A stretch of 7,830 nt of DNA. It comes from Pseudomonadota bacterium (GTDB taxonomy: Bacteria; Pseudomonadota; Gammaproteobacteria; Burkholderiales; Thiobacillaceae). This document shows, in pieces, positions 1-7,518 of the stretch (its first letter is position 1; the number at the start of each line of letters is the position of its first letter). The stretch spans positions 1 to 7,830 of the forward strand of contig JAJZRT010000047.1 of assembly GCA_021802595.1 (NCBI GenBank), read 5' to 3'. The translations under genes and the position numbers were made by a program. Below the pieces are notes generated by a model that saw only the letters and a list, made by a program, of their open reading frames with translations, had not been told where the DNA came from and made no database searches.

Positions 1-681
1 GCCGATAGCCAGAGCCGAGAGCGTGCGAAGGCATTCACGGATCTGGCCGGGGCCTATTTCACGCGCGCCCAGTACAAGGTTGCGCTTGACGAGCTGCGCA
101 AGGCGATCACGGCCGACAATCGCTACGGCCCCGCCTACAACATCTACGGCATGATCTACATGGACCTGGCCGAGGACAAGCTGGCCGAGGACAATTTCCG
201 CCGTGCCATCGAGCTGGACAGCAAAGACTCGGATGCGCGCAACAACTACGGCTGGTTTCTCTGCACCCGCGGCCGTTACGACGAAGGCCTTGCACAGTTC
301 AGCATGGCCATTCGCAACCCGCTGTACACCCAGCCCGAACTGGCCATGACCAATGCCGGGCTGTGCGCTGAAAAGAAGGGCGATATTGCGCTGGCCGAGG
401 CCAATCTGGCCAAGGCGCTCAAGTTGCAGCCCGACAGCCCCAACACGGTACTCAAGCTGGCGGGGCTGAATTTCCGCCAGGGGCGGCTGATGGAAGCACA
501 ACGGCTGCTGGGACGCCATGACGAACTGGCGCCGCCGACCGCGGAAAGCCTGTGGCTGGGCGTGCGGCTCGAACGCAAGCTGGGCGACCATGCGCAGGAA
601 GCCTCCTATGCCCTGCAGTTGCGCAAGCGTTTTCCCGATTCGAACGAGACGCAGCTTATGCTGACGGGGCATTTCGAATGA
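1..681 (+). CDS. pilF: Type IV pilus biogenesis/stability TPR lipoprotein PilF/PilW (5' end cut off by window)
   Basis: The frame is open from base 1, so the gene starts upstream; 226 residues are visible before TGA. Family members are about 250 residues, so only a short N-terminal part, including the expected lipoprotein signal, is missing. The visible protein is a run of tetratricopeptide repeats: helix pairs at about residues 11-44 (AGAYF...ALDELRKAI), 45-78 (AYNIYGMIYMDL...AEDNFRRAIELD), 79-112 (NNYGWFLCTRGRYDEGLAQF) and 114-147 (NAGLCAEKKGD...ALKLQP), then degenerate repeats to about 210. The NNYGWFLC segment and the position before rodZ and ispG fit PilF/PilW. From family knowledge, this outer-membrane lipoprotein is the pilotin or stability factor for assembly of the PilQ secretin. 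The stop overlaps the rodZ start by 4 nt, suggesting translational coupling. Another TPR lipoprotein cannot be excluded without the N-terminus, but the gene order argues against it. Confidence 0.88.
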   Translation, partial: ADSQSRERAKAFTDLAGAYFTRAQYKVALDELRKAITADNRYGPAYNIYGMIYMDLAEDKLAEDNFRRAIELDSKDSDARNNYGWFLCTRGRYDEGLAQFSMAIRNPLYTQPELAMTNAGLCAEKKGDIALAEANLAKALKLQPDSPNTVLKLAGLNFRQGRLMEAQRLLGRHDELAPPTAESLWLGVRLERKLGDHAQEASYALQLRKRFPDSNETQLMLTGHFE

Positions 682-1478
682 GTGGGAGCGGGCAGGCGGC
701 GGTCGGGCAGCTTTTGCGGGAGGCGCGCGAAGCGCAGGGACTCACGCTGGAAGATGCCGCCGTGCGCTTGCGCCTGATGCATCGCCAGATCGAGGCGATG
801 GAGCGGGACGATTTTGAAAGTCTCGGCCAGCCGGTGTTTGCGCGCGGGTTCGTGCGCAACTACGCGCGCCTGCTGGGGCTCGATCCGGAATCCCTGCTGG
901 CACGGATGGCCGGTGCCCCGGCCGACCCGCCGGCAGTCACCCCGGTCGAGCCACCCGTGTCGCGTTCCTGGCTGGCCTCGCCATGGCTGCTCCTGGCGCT
1001 GCTCGGCCTGCTGCTGGTCGTGGCCGTGCCGGTCGCACTGTATCTATGGCTCAACAGCGAGGCGGGAGAAGGTCCGGTCAATCCGCGGCCGGCAATGGCG
1101 CCGTCGCACCCGGCACCGGCAGCGGCGCCTGTTGCGGCACCGGCTGCCGCCGTGCCCGCTGCCCCGGTCACCCCCATGGCACCCCCGGTGCCGGCACCGG
1201 CTGCCGCCGCGCCCGTGACAGCCGGGCCTGCGATGGATGGCAGCCTGCTGCACCTCGAATTCGGCGACAAGTCGTGGACCGAAATCAAGGATGCCAGCGG
1301 CCGCATGCTGCTTCGCCAGCTCAGCCCGGCGGGCAGCCACATGGATGTCCGGGGCCAGCCGCCCTTCGACGTGGTGATCGGCAATGCCCAACAAGTCCGG
1401 ATGACCTACAACGGTCGCCCCATCGACCTGCGGCCGTTCATCGACGGCATGGTCGCCCGCTTTACGCTGGAAGAATGA
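678..1478 (+). CDS. rodZ: Cytoskeleton protein RodZ (HTH, TM and DUF4115-type domains)
   Basis: The product has 266 residues. A Cro/C1-type helix-turn-helix domain spans about residues 8-70 ([20 protein letters not shown]), with the FVRNY segment at 58-62; its aromatic pair probably matches the residues that contact MreB in characterised RodZ. One transmembrane helix follows at about 103-125, then a Pro/Ala-rich linker at 134-185, then a beta-rich periplasmic domain at 187-262 of the DUF4115 type, with the typical [11 protein letters not shown] and PFDVVIGNA segments. RodZ is a bitopic inner-membrane protein that links MreB filaments to the elongation machinery and supports rod shape. E. coli RodZ is longer (337 residues); the linker accounts for much of the difference. 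The frame is open further upstream, but ATG 678 gives the standard N-terminus, an ATGA overlap with pilF, and a GGGG at 666-669 as a weak ribosome site. The linker contains a near-exact tandem-style repeat. Confidence 0.93.
   Translation: MSGSGQAAVGQLLREAREAQGLTLEDAAVRLRLMHRQIEAMERDDFESLGQPVFARGFVRNYARLLGLDPESLLARMAGAPADPPAVTPVEPPVSRSWLASPWLLLALLGLLLVVAVPVALYLWLNSEAGEGPVNPRPAMAPSHPAPAAAPVAAPAAAVPAAPVTPMAPPVPAPAAAAPVTAGPAMDGSLLHLEFGDKSWTEIKDASGRMLLRQLSPAGSHMDVRGQPPFDVVIGNAQQVRMTYNGRPIDLRPFIDGMVARFTLEE
1135..1215 (+). repeat. In-frame direct repeat and palindrome in the RodZ linker
   Basis: A 24-bp unit at 1135-1158 recurs at 1192-1215 with one mismatch (T1153/C1210). The offset is 57 bp, exactly 19 codons, so both copies are read in the same frame as APAAAVPA and APAAAAPV. 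A perfect 16-bp palindrome, CCGGTGCCGGCACCGG, lies at 1185-1200 and overlaps the second copy. The repeat suggests linker growth by slippage or duplication. Confidence 0.7.
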
Positions 1479-2698
1479 TGTCCCAGATTATCCGTCGTCC
1501 CACCCGTCAGGTGCAGATCGGCCAAGTGCGGGTCGGCGGGGACGCCCCCGTGGTGGTGCAGTCGATGACCAATACCGACACCGTCGATGTCACCGCCACC
1601 GTGCGCCAGGTGCAGGCGCTCGCCGAGGCCGGTTCCGAACTGGTTCGCCTCACCGTCAACACGCTGGAGGCCGCCGCGGCGGTGCCGCGCATCCGCGAAC
1701 GCCTCGACGTGCTCGGCTGTCGTGTTCCGCTGATCGGCGACTTCCACTTCAACGGGCACAAGCTCTTGACCCAGGTGCCGGCGTGCGCCGAGGCGCTCGC
1801 CAAGCTCAGGATCAACCCCGGCAACATCGGGCGCGGCAACAAGCGCGACGAGCAGTTTGCCACCCTGATCGAGGTGGCGTGCCGCTACGACAAGCCGGTG
1901 CGCATCGGCGTCAACTGGGGCAGCCTCGACCAGGCGCTGGCGGCGCGCATGATGGACGACAACGCGCGCCTGGCGCAGCCGGAGGACGCCGAGGTGGTGA
2001 TGCGCCGCGCGATGGTGGCCTCCGCGCTCGAGTCGGCGAAGAAGGCCGAGGAACTCGGCCTCGGCGGCGACCGGATCATCCTGTCGTGCAAGATGAGCCG
2101 GGTGCAGGACCTGATTTCCGTATACCGCGATCTGGCGTCGCAGTGCGATTACCCGCTGCATCTGGGCCTGACCGAGGCCGGCATGGGCAGCAAGGGCATC
2201 GTCGCCTCGACCGCCGCGCTGGCGGTGCTGCTGCAGGAGGGCATCGGCGACACCATCCGCATTTCCCTGACACCCGAGCCGGGCGGCGAGCGCGCGCAGG
2301 AAGTCCGCGTCGGCCAGGAAATCCTGCAGGCGCTGGGGCTGCGTGCCTTCACCCCGCAGGTCACCGCCTGTCCCGGCTGCGGCCGCACCACCTCGACCGT
2401 GTTCCAGGAGTTGGCGCAGGACATCGAGAGTTACCTGCGCAACCAGATGCCGGTCTGGCGCGGCCAGTATCCCGGCGTCGAATCCATGCAGGTGGCGGTG
2501 ATGGGCTGTGTGGTCAACGGCCCCGGCGAATCCAAGCATGCCAACATCGGCATCTCGCTGCCGGGCACCGGCGAAGTGCCGGTCGCGCCGGTGTACGTCG
2601 ACGGCGAGAAGACAGTAACGCTGAAGGGCGACCGCATCGCCGCGGATTTCCAGGCGATCGTCGAGGACTACGTGCGCAGCCATTACGGCGCTGCGTGA
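1475..2698 (+). CDS. ispG: 4-hydroxy-3-methylbut-2-en-1-yl diphosphate synthase IspG (GcpE)
   Basis: The product has 407 residues counted from ATG 1475. IspG reductively converts methylerythritol cyclodiphosphate to HMBPP, the penultimate step of the MEP isoprenoid pathway, using a [4Fe-4S] cluster. An N-terminal TIM-barrel (about residues 5-290) carries family landmarks: [11 protein letters not shown] at 27-36, GDFHFNGH at 88-95, LRINPGNIG at 111-119, [12 protein letters not shown] at 230-241. The C-terminal domain supplies cluster ligands Cys299 and Cys302 (ACPGCGRT) and Cys345 (GCVVNGPGE), with catalytic Glu352. The spacing from Cys302 to Cys345 is 43, against 32 in E. coli IspG, consistent with a longer betaproteobacterial form. 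Two in-frame ATGs lie side by side: 1475 overlaps the rodZ stop as ATGA, while 1478 sits better behind GGAAG at 1469-1473, so either may be used. The long frame upstream of 1475 only shadows rodZ. Confidence 0.97.
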   Translation: MMSQIIRRPTRQVQIGQVRVGGDAPVVVQSMTNTDTVDVTATVRQVQALAEAGSELVRLTVNTLEAAAAVPRIRERLDVLGCRVPLIGDFHFNGHKLLTQVPACAEALAKLRINPGNIGRGNKRDEQFATLIEVACRYDKPVRIGVNWGSLDQALAARMMDDNARLAQPEDAEVVMRRAMVASALESAKKAEELGLGGDRIILSCKMSRVQDLISVYRDLASQCDYPLHLGLTEAGMGSKGIVASTAALAVLLQEGIGDTIRISLTPEPGGERAQEVRVGQEILQALGLRAFTPQVTACPGCGRTTSTVFQELAQDIESYLRNQMPVWRGQYPGVESMQVAVMGCVVNGPGESKHANIGISLPGTGEVPVAPVYVDGEKTVTLKGDRIAADFQAIVEDYVRSHYGAA

Positions 2699-2720
2699 CC
2701 GCATTTGTCTTGATTAACTT

Positions 2721-3986
2721 ATGAGCAACAACATTCAATCCGTGCGCGGCATGAACGACTGCCTGCCCGATGCCGCCGACACCTGGCAGGGCTTCGAGGC
2801 GACCGTGCGCGACTGGCTGCGGCGTTATGGCTACCGCGAGATGCGCACGCCCATTCTCGAACACACGGGCCTGTTCAAGCGCGCCATCGGCGAAGTGACC
2901 GACATCGTCGAGAAGGAGATGTATACCTTCGTCGACGAACTCAACGGCGAATCGCTGACGCTGCGGCCGGAGGGGACGGCGTCGTCGGTTCGTGCGGTGA
3001 TTCAGCACAACCTGCTGTACGACGGGGGCAAGCGCTTGTGGTACACCGGTCCGATGTTCCGCCACGAGCGTCCGCAGAAGGGCCGCTACCGGCAGTTTCA
3101 TCAGGTCGGCGTCGAGGCCCTCGGTTTCGCCGGCCCCGATACCGATGCCGAGCTGATCGTGATGTGCGCCGACCTGTGGCGCGAGCTCGGCATCGCGCCG
3201 ACGCTGCAACTCAACACGCTGGGTGACCACGAATCGCGGCAGCGCCATCGGCAGAAGCTGATCGCGTATTACGAAGCGCACCAGGATGCGCTCGACGAGG
3301 ACGCGAGGCGCCGCCTGCACAGCAACCCGCTGCGCATTCTCGACAGCAAGAACCCGGCGATGCAGGCGCTCAACGACACCGCGCCCAGGCTGATGGACGA
3401 ACTTGAAGACGAGGCGCTGGTGCACTTCGACGCGGTGCAGGCGCTGCTGCGCGCTAACGGCATCGCGTTCGAGATCAATCCCAGGCTGGTGCGCGGGCTC
3501 GACTACTACAACCGTACCGTGTTCGAATGGGTGACCGACCAGCTCGGCGCGCAGGGCACGGTATGCGCTGGCGGGCGCTACGATACCCTGATCGAACAGC
3601 TGGGAGGCAAGCCGGCACCGGCGGCCGGCTTCGCGATGGGCATCGAGCGGCTGCTTGCATTGGTCGAGGCAGGCGGCCGGACCATTGCGACACCGGTTCC
3701 GGATGCCTACATCGTCCACGCCGGCGATGCCGCGCAGGCCTTCGCCTGGCAGGTGGCGGGCGCACTGCGCAGCGCGGGACTCGCCGCCGTGCTGCACTGC
3801 GGCGGCGGCAGCTTCAAGTCGCAGATGAAAAAGGCCGATGCCAGCCGCGCACGCTATGCGGTGATCATCGGCGACGACGAGGCCGCGATGCAGCAGGTGA
3901 CGCTGAAACCGCTGCGCGACACGACAGAGCAGACCCGCGTCGAGGTGGCGCTGGCGATCCAATTCATTCAAAAGGCATCAATCTAA
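2721..3986 (+). CDS. hisS: Histidine--tRNA ligase (HisRS)
   Basis: The product has 421 residues, close to E. coli HisRS (424). It charges tRNA-His with histidine in the cytoplasm. Class II catalytic motifs appear in order: the motif 1 region around 40-60 ([18 protein letters not shown]), TLRPEGTAS at 80-88, motif 2 at 110-128 ([19 protein letters not shown]) with ATP-binding Arg114, the histidine-specific HisA loop [15 protein letters not shown] at 256-270 with Arg258, and motif 3 [11 protein letters not shown] at 301-311. The anticodon-binding domain follows from about 327 ([10 protein letters not shown]) to the end, with [13 protein letters not shown] at 361-373. The N-terminus [15 protein letters not shown] is standard, which supports ATG 2721. 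The 22-bp gap from ispG has no clear Shine-Dalgarno sequence and is AT-rich, so initiation may depend on an unstructured leader. A 485-residue reverse-strand reading frame over this gene is a codon-bias shadow. Confidence 0.98.
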   Translation: MSNNIQSVRGMNDCLPDAADTWQGFEATVRDWLRRYGYREMRTPILEHTGLFKRAIGEVTDIVEKEMYTFVDELNGESLTLRPEGTASSVRAVIQHNLLYDGGKRLWYTGPMFRHERPQKGRYRQFHQVGVEALGFAGPDTDAELIVMCADLWRELGIAPTLQLNTLGDHESRQRHRQKLIAYYEAHQDALDEDARRRLHSNPLRILDSKNPAMQALNDTAPRLMDELEDEALVHFDAVQALLRANGIAFEINPRLVRGLDYYNRTVFEWVTDQLGAQGTVCAGGRYDTLIEQLGGKPAPAAGFAMGIERLLALVEAGGRTIATPVPDAYIVHAGDAAQAFAWQVAGALRSAGLAAVLHCGGGSFKSQMKKADASRARYAVIIGDDEAAMQQVTLKPLRDTTEQTRVEVALAIQFIQKASI

Positions 3987-4000
3987 AAAAGGCATAGCGC

Positions 4001-4642
4001 ATGGCAACCTACGATCTTGACGAGCAGGAACGGCTGGACGAACTGAAAGCCTGGTGGAAACGCTGGGGCAGCCTGGTGATGGTCGGCGTGGCCGTGGCGA
4101 TCATGGCCGCAGCAGGCTGGCGCTACTGGCAGAATCACACGGTGACGCAGAACCTGGAAGCCGCCACCGTGTACGAAAAACTGACCCAGTCGCTGGCGGC
4201 GAACGACGCCAAGGGCGCCCGCGAGGCCGGTGCGATGCTGATCGATCAGTACAAGGACACGGCCTATGCCCCGCGTGCCGCGCTGCTGCTGGCCAAGCTC
4301 AATGTCGTGGGCAAGGACCTGAAAAGCGCACAGAGCCAGCTGGAATGGGCGGTGGCCAACAGCAAGGAGCCCGCCCTCAAGGACCTCGCGCGCCTGCATC
4401 TGGCCGGTGTGCAACTTGATCAGAAGCAGTATGACGCTGCGCTTAAGACCCTGTCCGCCGCGCACAGCGATGCGTTCGCCTTCCGCTTCGAGGACATGCG
4501 GGGCGACGTGCTGATGGCCCAGGGCAAACGGGCTGATGCGCATGCGGCGTACCAGGCGGCGTTCGGCAAGATGGAGGCCGACAATCCCTATCGCAGCATC
4601 GTCGAACTGAAGCTCGACGCATTGGGAGGAGAAACCAAGTGA
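4001..4642 (+). CDS. yfgM: YfgM-like ancillary SecYEG translocon subunit (TPR, membrane-anchored)
   Basis: The product has 213 residues, near E. coli YfgM (206). The N-terminus MATYDLDEQERLDELKAWWKRWG is the family's cytoplasmic signature. A single transmembrane helix follows at about 23-43 (SLVMVGVAVAIMAAAGWRYW). The rest is a periplasmic TPR_21-type helical domain with LIDQYKDTAYAPRAALLLAKL at 80-100, LARLHLAGVQLDQKQYDAAL at 129-148 and FEDMRGDVLMAQGKRADAHAAY at 163-184. In E. coli, YfgM associates with PpiD at the SecYEG translocon and has been linked to periplasmic chaperone networks; that role is inferred here from homology. The start has a purine-rich AAAAAAGG at 3985-3992 spaced 8 nt from the ATG. 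The gene lies 14 bp after hisS, and its stop overlaps the bamB start. The order hisS-yfgM-bamB-der is the same as in E. coli, which strengthens the call. Confidence 0.93.
   Translation: MATYDLDEQERLDELKAWWKRWGSLVMVGVAVAIMAAAGWRYWQNHTVTQNLEAATVYEKLTQSLAANDAKGAREAGAMLIDQYKDTAYAPRAALLLAKLNVVGKDLKSAQSQLEWAVANSKEPALKDLARLHLAGVQLDQKQYDAALKTLSAAHSDAFAFRFEDMRGDVLMAQGKRADAHAAYQAAFGKMEADNPYRSIVELKLDALGGETK
4624..4631 (+). promoter_or_regulatory. Shine-Dalgarno site that fixes the GTG start of bamB
   Basis: GGGAGGAG lies inside the last codons of the yfgM-like gene. It sits 7 nt before GTG 4639, the ideal distance, but 13 nt before the in-frame ATG at 4645. This favours the GTG start and a GTGA overlap with the upstream stop. 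It is the strongest ribosome site in the window. Confidence 0.75.
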
Positions 4643-5778
4643 AGATGCGCTTGATTGTGGCAGGACTGGTGCTGGCCTTGTCGGGGTGCGGCACGGTAAG
4701 TGGCTGGTTCGGCCATGGCCCGGACAAGCCCAAGCCTGCGGCGCTGGTCGACTTCAAACCTGCCGCCAGCCTCACTGAAGCCTGGAAAAGCGAAACGGGC
4801 GACACCGAGGGCTATCTGCTTCGCCCCCAGGTCGAAGGCGGCGATGTATTCGCGGCGGGCGGCAGCCGGGTTGTGCGTATTGCGGTGGCCAATGGCAGCA
4901 CCGTATGGAAAACCGATACCGGCGCGAAGCTGACCGCCGGCGCAGGGGCAGGGCAGGGCCTGGTGCTGGCGGGCAGCAGCAAGGGCGGGCTGCTGGCGCT
5001 GGATCGGGCCAACGGCAAGGAACGCTGGAAAGCGGATTTGTCGAGCGAGGTGGCCGGGCAGATGCTGGTGGTGGGCGACAGCGTCATCGTACGCACCGGC
5101 GATGGCCGCGTGCAGGGCCTGGCCGTGGCCGACGGCAGCCGCAAATGGCTGTATACCCGCACGTTGCCGGTACTGAGCCTGCGCGGTTCCGGCGGCATGG
5201 CGGTGCGCGACGATGTGCTCTATGCCGGTTTTCCCGGCGGCAAGCTGGTTGCGCTCAATGCAGCCAATGGCGCGCAGTTGTGGGAGGCCGCGGTGGCGCA
5301 GCCCCACGGGGCGACCGAACTCGAACGGGTGGCCGATGTGATGGGCAATCCGTCCCTGGATGACAACCAGGTCTGTGCCGTCGCCTATCAGGGGCGGGTG
5401 GCCTGTTTTTCCCGCAGCAATGGCGAATTGCTGTGGGCGCGTGAGACCTCCAGCAACAGCGGACTGGCCATGGACGAGCGCAACGTCTATGTGACCGACG
5501 ACAAGGATGCCGTGACGGCCTATGACAAAACCAGCGGCCGTGCCGTGTGGCGGCAGGACAAGCTGGCGCACCGCGAGGTGACCGCGCCGCTGGCGCTGGG
5601 GGCCTGGGTGGTGGTGGCCGACGGGGAAGGCTATGTGCACGTGCTGTCTGCCGACGACGGCAGTTTCGTCGCGCGCGCGAGGGTCGACAGCCGTGTCCGC
5701 ACTGCCCCGGTCGACATCGGTCCTGGCTTTGCCGTGCAGACGGACAAGGGCAGCATCGTGGCCTTCCGACTCAAATGA
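4639..5778 (+). CDS. bamB: Outer membrane protein assembly factor BamB (lipoprotein)
   Basis: The product has 379 residues (E. coli BamB 392). The N-terminus MKMRLIVAGLVLALSGC is a lipoprotein signal with lipobox LSGC; Cys17 is the predicted lipidation site and +2 is Gly, so outer-membrane sorting is expected. The mature part is an eight-bladed PQQ-type beta-propeller: recurring blade motifs end in G-x-x-x-W at about Trp90, 130, 170, 215, 266 and 304, each preceded by short strands such as GGKLVALNAANGAQLW at 200-215. The LPVLSLRG segment at 176-183 matches the conserved loop by which BamB contacts BamA; DVMGNP at 233-238 probably corresponds to the second contact loop, where E. coli has a DVD sequence. 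BamB belongs to the BAM complex, which folds outer-membrane beta-barrels. The GTG start is chosen because of the ribosome site at 4624-4631. Its place between yfgM and der is the conserved one. Confidence 0.96.
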   Translation: MKMRLIVAGLVLALSGCGTVSGWFGHGPDKPKPAALVDFKPAASLTEAWKSETGDTEGYLLRPQVEGGDVFAAGGSRVVRIAVANGSTVWKTDTGAKLTAGAGAGQGLVLAGSSKGGLLALDRANGKERWKADLSSEVAGQMLVVGDSVIVRTGDGRVQGLAVADGSRKWLYTRTLPVLSLRGSGGMAVRDDVLYAGFPGGKLVALNAANGAQLWEAAVAQPHGATELERVADVMGNPSLDDNQVCAVAYQGRVACFSRSNGELLWARETSSNSGLAMDERNVYVTDDKDAVTAYDKTSGRAVWRQDKLAHREVTAPLALGAWVVVADGEGYVHVLSADDGSFVARARVDSRVRTAPVDIGPGFAVQTDKGSIVAFRLK

Positions 5779-5810
5779 ACCCGACGTGCCGGCACCGCTG
5801 GCGCGTCAGC

Positions 5811-5815
5811 AAGGA
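5811..5815 (+). promoter_or_regulatory. Ribosome binding site of der
   Basis: AAGGA lies 5 nt before ATG 5821 in the 42-bp gap after bamB. It supports that ATG as the true start. No promoter-like element is evident in the gap, which also contains a 10-bp palindrome, GTGCCGGCAC, at 5786-5795. Confidence 0.65.
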
Positions 5816-5820
5816 TAAGC

Positions 5821-7230
5821 ATGCTTCCCACTCTGGTTCTTGTCGGACGTCCCAACGTCGGCAAGTCCACCCTGTTCAACCGCCTCACCGGCACGCGTGA
5901 CGCCCTGGTGCACGACTTGCCGGGGATGACGCGCGACCGCCATTACGGACGCGGACGCATCGGCGGCAAACCCTACCTGGTGGTGGATACCGGCGGCCTC
6001 GAGCCGGTGGCCAGGGAGGGCATCATGGCCGAGATGGCGCGCCAGACCCTGCAGGCCATCGACGAGGCCGACGCCATCGTTTTCATGGTCGATGCGCGCA
6101 GCGGCCTCACGCCGCAGGACAAGGTGATCGCAGACCGCCTGCGGCGCGCGACCTGCCCGGTGCTGCTCGCGGTCAACAAGGCCGAGGGCATGAACCGCGC
6201 GGTGGTGACCGCCGAATTCCACGAACTGGGACTGGGCGAACCGCTGGCGATTTCCGGCGCGCACGGCGACGGCATTGCCGACCTGGTGGACGAGGCGCTG
6301 GCGCCGTTTCCCGAAGAGGAAGAGCACGCCGACGAGTTCGGCATCCCCAAGATCGCCCTGGTGGGACGTCCCAACGTCGGCAAGTCGACCCTGGTCAACG
6401 CGCTGGTCGGCGAGGAGCGCGTCATCGCGTTCGACCAGCCGGGCACCACGCGCGATTCGATCTACGTCGAGTTCGAGCGCGACGGCAAGCCCTACATCCT
6501 GATCGACACCGCCGGCGTGCGGCGCAAGGGCAAGGTGTTCGAGACGGTCGAGAAATTCTCCGTCATCAAGACCCTGCAGGCGATCGAGGACGCCAACGTG
6601 GTGGTGCTGGTGCTCGACGCGCGCGAGAACATTTCCGAGCAGGATGCGCATCTGGCCGGTTTCGTGCTGGAAACCGGGCGCGCGCTGGTGGTGGCGATCA
6701 ACAAGTGGGATGGCCTGTCGGCCGAGCAGCGCGACGACATCAAGCGCGACATCGGCCGCAAGCTGGCCTTCCTCGATTTCGCCCGCTTCAACTACATCTC
6801 GGCGCTGAAGGGCAAGGGCCTGGACACCCTGCTGAAGGATGTGGAGGCCGCGCACGCCGCCGCCTTCATCAAGATGTCGACGCCCAAGCTGACGCGGGTG
6901 CTGGAGATGGCGGTGGAACAGCATGCGCCGCCCAAGAACGGCCTGTTCCGCCCGAAGCCGCGTTACGCGCACCAGGGCGGCAAGAACCCGCCGGTCATCG
7001 TGCTGCACGGCAACGCGCTGGAAGGCCTGCGCGACGATTACAAACGCTACCTGGAAAGCAGTTTCCGCAAGGCCTTCAAGCTGCAGGGCACGCCGCTTCG
7101 CATCCAGGTTAAGGAAGACGAAGGCAAGAACCCCTTCGAGGGTAAGAAGCGTGCACCGCTCACGCAGGGCGACGAAACACGACGGCGGCGCGAGAAGCGG
7201 ATACGGCGCAAGGTCTACGGTTCAACCTGA
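5821..7230 (+). CDS. der: Ribosome biogenesis GTPase Der (EngA)
   Basis: The product has 469 residues (E. coli Der 490). Der is an essential GTPase needed for 50S subunit maturation. It is recognised by two tandem Era-like G domains. Domain 1 has P-loop GRPNVGKST at 9-17, DLPGMTRDR at 32-40, DTGG at 56-59 and G4 NKAE at 119-122. Domain 2 has GRPNVGKST at 182-190, DQPGTTRD at 205-212, DTAG at 229-232, G4 NKWD at 294-297 and SALKGKG at 327-333. A KH-like domain follows at about 352-435 ([31 protein letters not shown]), then a basic tail ([11 protein letters not shown], 454-464), consistent with rRNA contact. The acidic EEEE linker at 165-168 joins the two G domains. The first G4 has Glu where NKxD normally has Asp. 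The gene ends 24 bp from a convergent minus-strand gene. Confidence 0.98.
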   Translation: MLPTLVLVGRPNVGKSTLFNRLTGTRDALVHDLPGMTRDRHYGRGRIGGKPYLVVDTGGLEPVAREGIMAEMARQTLQAIDEADAIVFMVDARSGLTPQDKVIADRLRRATCPVLLAVNKAEGMNRAVVTAEFHELGLGEPLAISGAHGDGIADLVDEALAPFPEEEEHADEFGIPKIALVGRPNVGKSTLVNALVGEERVIAFDQPGTTRDSIYVEFERDGKPYILIDTAGVRRKGKVFETVEKFSVIKTLQAIEDANVVVLVLDARENISEQDAHLAGFVLETGRALVVAINKWDGLSAEQRDDIKRDIGRKLAFLDFARFNYISALKGKGLDTLLKDVEAAHAAAFIKMSTPKLTRVLEMAVEQHAPPKNGLFRPKPRYAHQGGKNPPVIVLHGNALEGLRDDYKRYLESSFRKAFKLQGTPLRIQVKEDEGKNPFEGKKRAPLTQGDETRRRREKRIRRKVYGST

Positions 7231-7255
7231 GCGAGGCATGCGCGGACTGAACCGT
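7217..7255. terminator. Inverted repeat across the convergent ends of der and the 83-residue gene
   Basis: ACGGTTCA at 7217-7224 pairs perfectly with TGAACCGT at 7248-7255, leaving a 23-nt loop that contains the palindrome GCATGC (7236-7241) and a possible inner GCG/CGC pairing. The repeat covers the der stop and reaches the first base of the opposing stop codon, where a bidirectional terminator would be expected. There is no T tract on either side, so an intrinsic terminator is not shown; it may only block 3'-exonucleases or be chance. Confidence 0.3.
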
Positions 7256-7506
7256 CAGTCGAGCCAGCGCACCAGATAAAACAGCCTGAAGCCTTCGGAC
7301 GAGCGCGACGGCCCGCTGGCAATCGCCGCGTAGCGGCTCTTGGCGGTGTTGGCGTGCGCCAGCGCGTCGTCCTCGCTGGCGTAGACCTCGACCACCCCCT
7401 CGGGAAAGCGCGTGCGCTTTTTACCGGAAGGCGAATAGATCACCACCGCCGAGGTGCCGACGACCTTCGATTCGACATCGGTGAACAGGCTGGTGGCTTG
7501 CGGCAT
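7255..7506 (-). CDS. Small hypothetical protein, 83 residues
   Basis: I do not recognise this protein. It has 83 residues, is soluble, has no signal peptide or membrane helix and contains no cysteine. The visible pattern suggests a compact alpha/beta fold: strands at about 15-25 (VVGTSAVVIYS) and 38-43 (VVEVYA), a helix at 44-62 (SEDDALAHANTAKSRYAAIA), a Ser-rich turn GPSRSSEG at 65-72, and a C-terminal hydrophobic strand FRLFYLVRWL. The basic SGKKRTR segment lies in a predicted turn. The start ATG (complement of 7504-7506) has a weak AGAGA ribosome site 7 nt upstream (7514-7518). No in-frame stop occurs just upstream, so a longer N-terminus is possible. Plausible amino-acid composition and orderly secondary structure, plus no plus-strand gene over it, argue it is real. 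It is convergent with der and downstream of another minus-strand gene. Confidence 0.7.
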   Translation of the reverse strand: MPQATSLFTDVESKVVGTSAVVIYSPSGKKRTRFPEGVVEVYASEDDALAHANTAKSRYAAIASGPSRSSEGFRLFYLVRWLD

Positions 7507-7518
7507 TGGGCTGTCTCT

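Noticed and set aside
552..677. Possible longer RodZ starting inside pilF
   Set aside because: The extra residues have no similarity to RodZ, and ATG 678 gives the usual N-terminus and an ATGA overlap.
983..1474. Possible N-terminal extension of IspG reading over rodZ
   Set aside because: The extension is an off-frame translation of the rodZ TM and linker; the standard IspG N-terminus begins at 1475/1478.
1406..2704. 432-residue reverse-strand open frame over ispG
   Set aside because: Same pattern of GC-rich antisense shadow; ispG on the plus strand carries all catalytic motifs.
2514..3971. 485-residue reverse-strand open frame over hisS and the end of ispG
   Set aside because: It lies antisense to clear hisS motifs, is rich in His, Arg, Gln and Ala as expected for the complement of high-GC codons, and shows no recognisable domain.
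5786..5795. Palindrome GTGCCGGCAC in the bamB/der gap as an operator or terminator
   Set aside because: Ten bases in a GC-rich region, with no loop, no T tract and no nearby promoter; chance is the simpler explanation.
5806..7008. 400-residue reverse-strand open frame over der
   Set aside because: Antisense shadow of der with His/Gln/Gly-rich low-complexity composition and no family signature.
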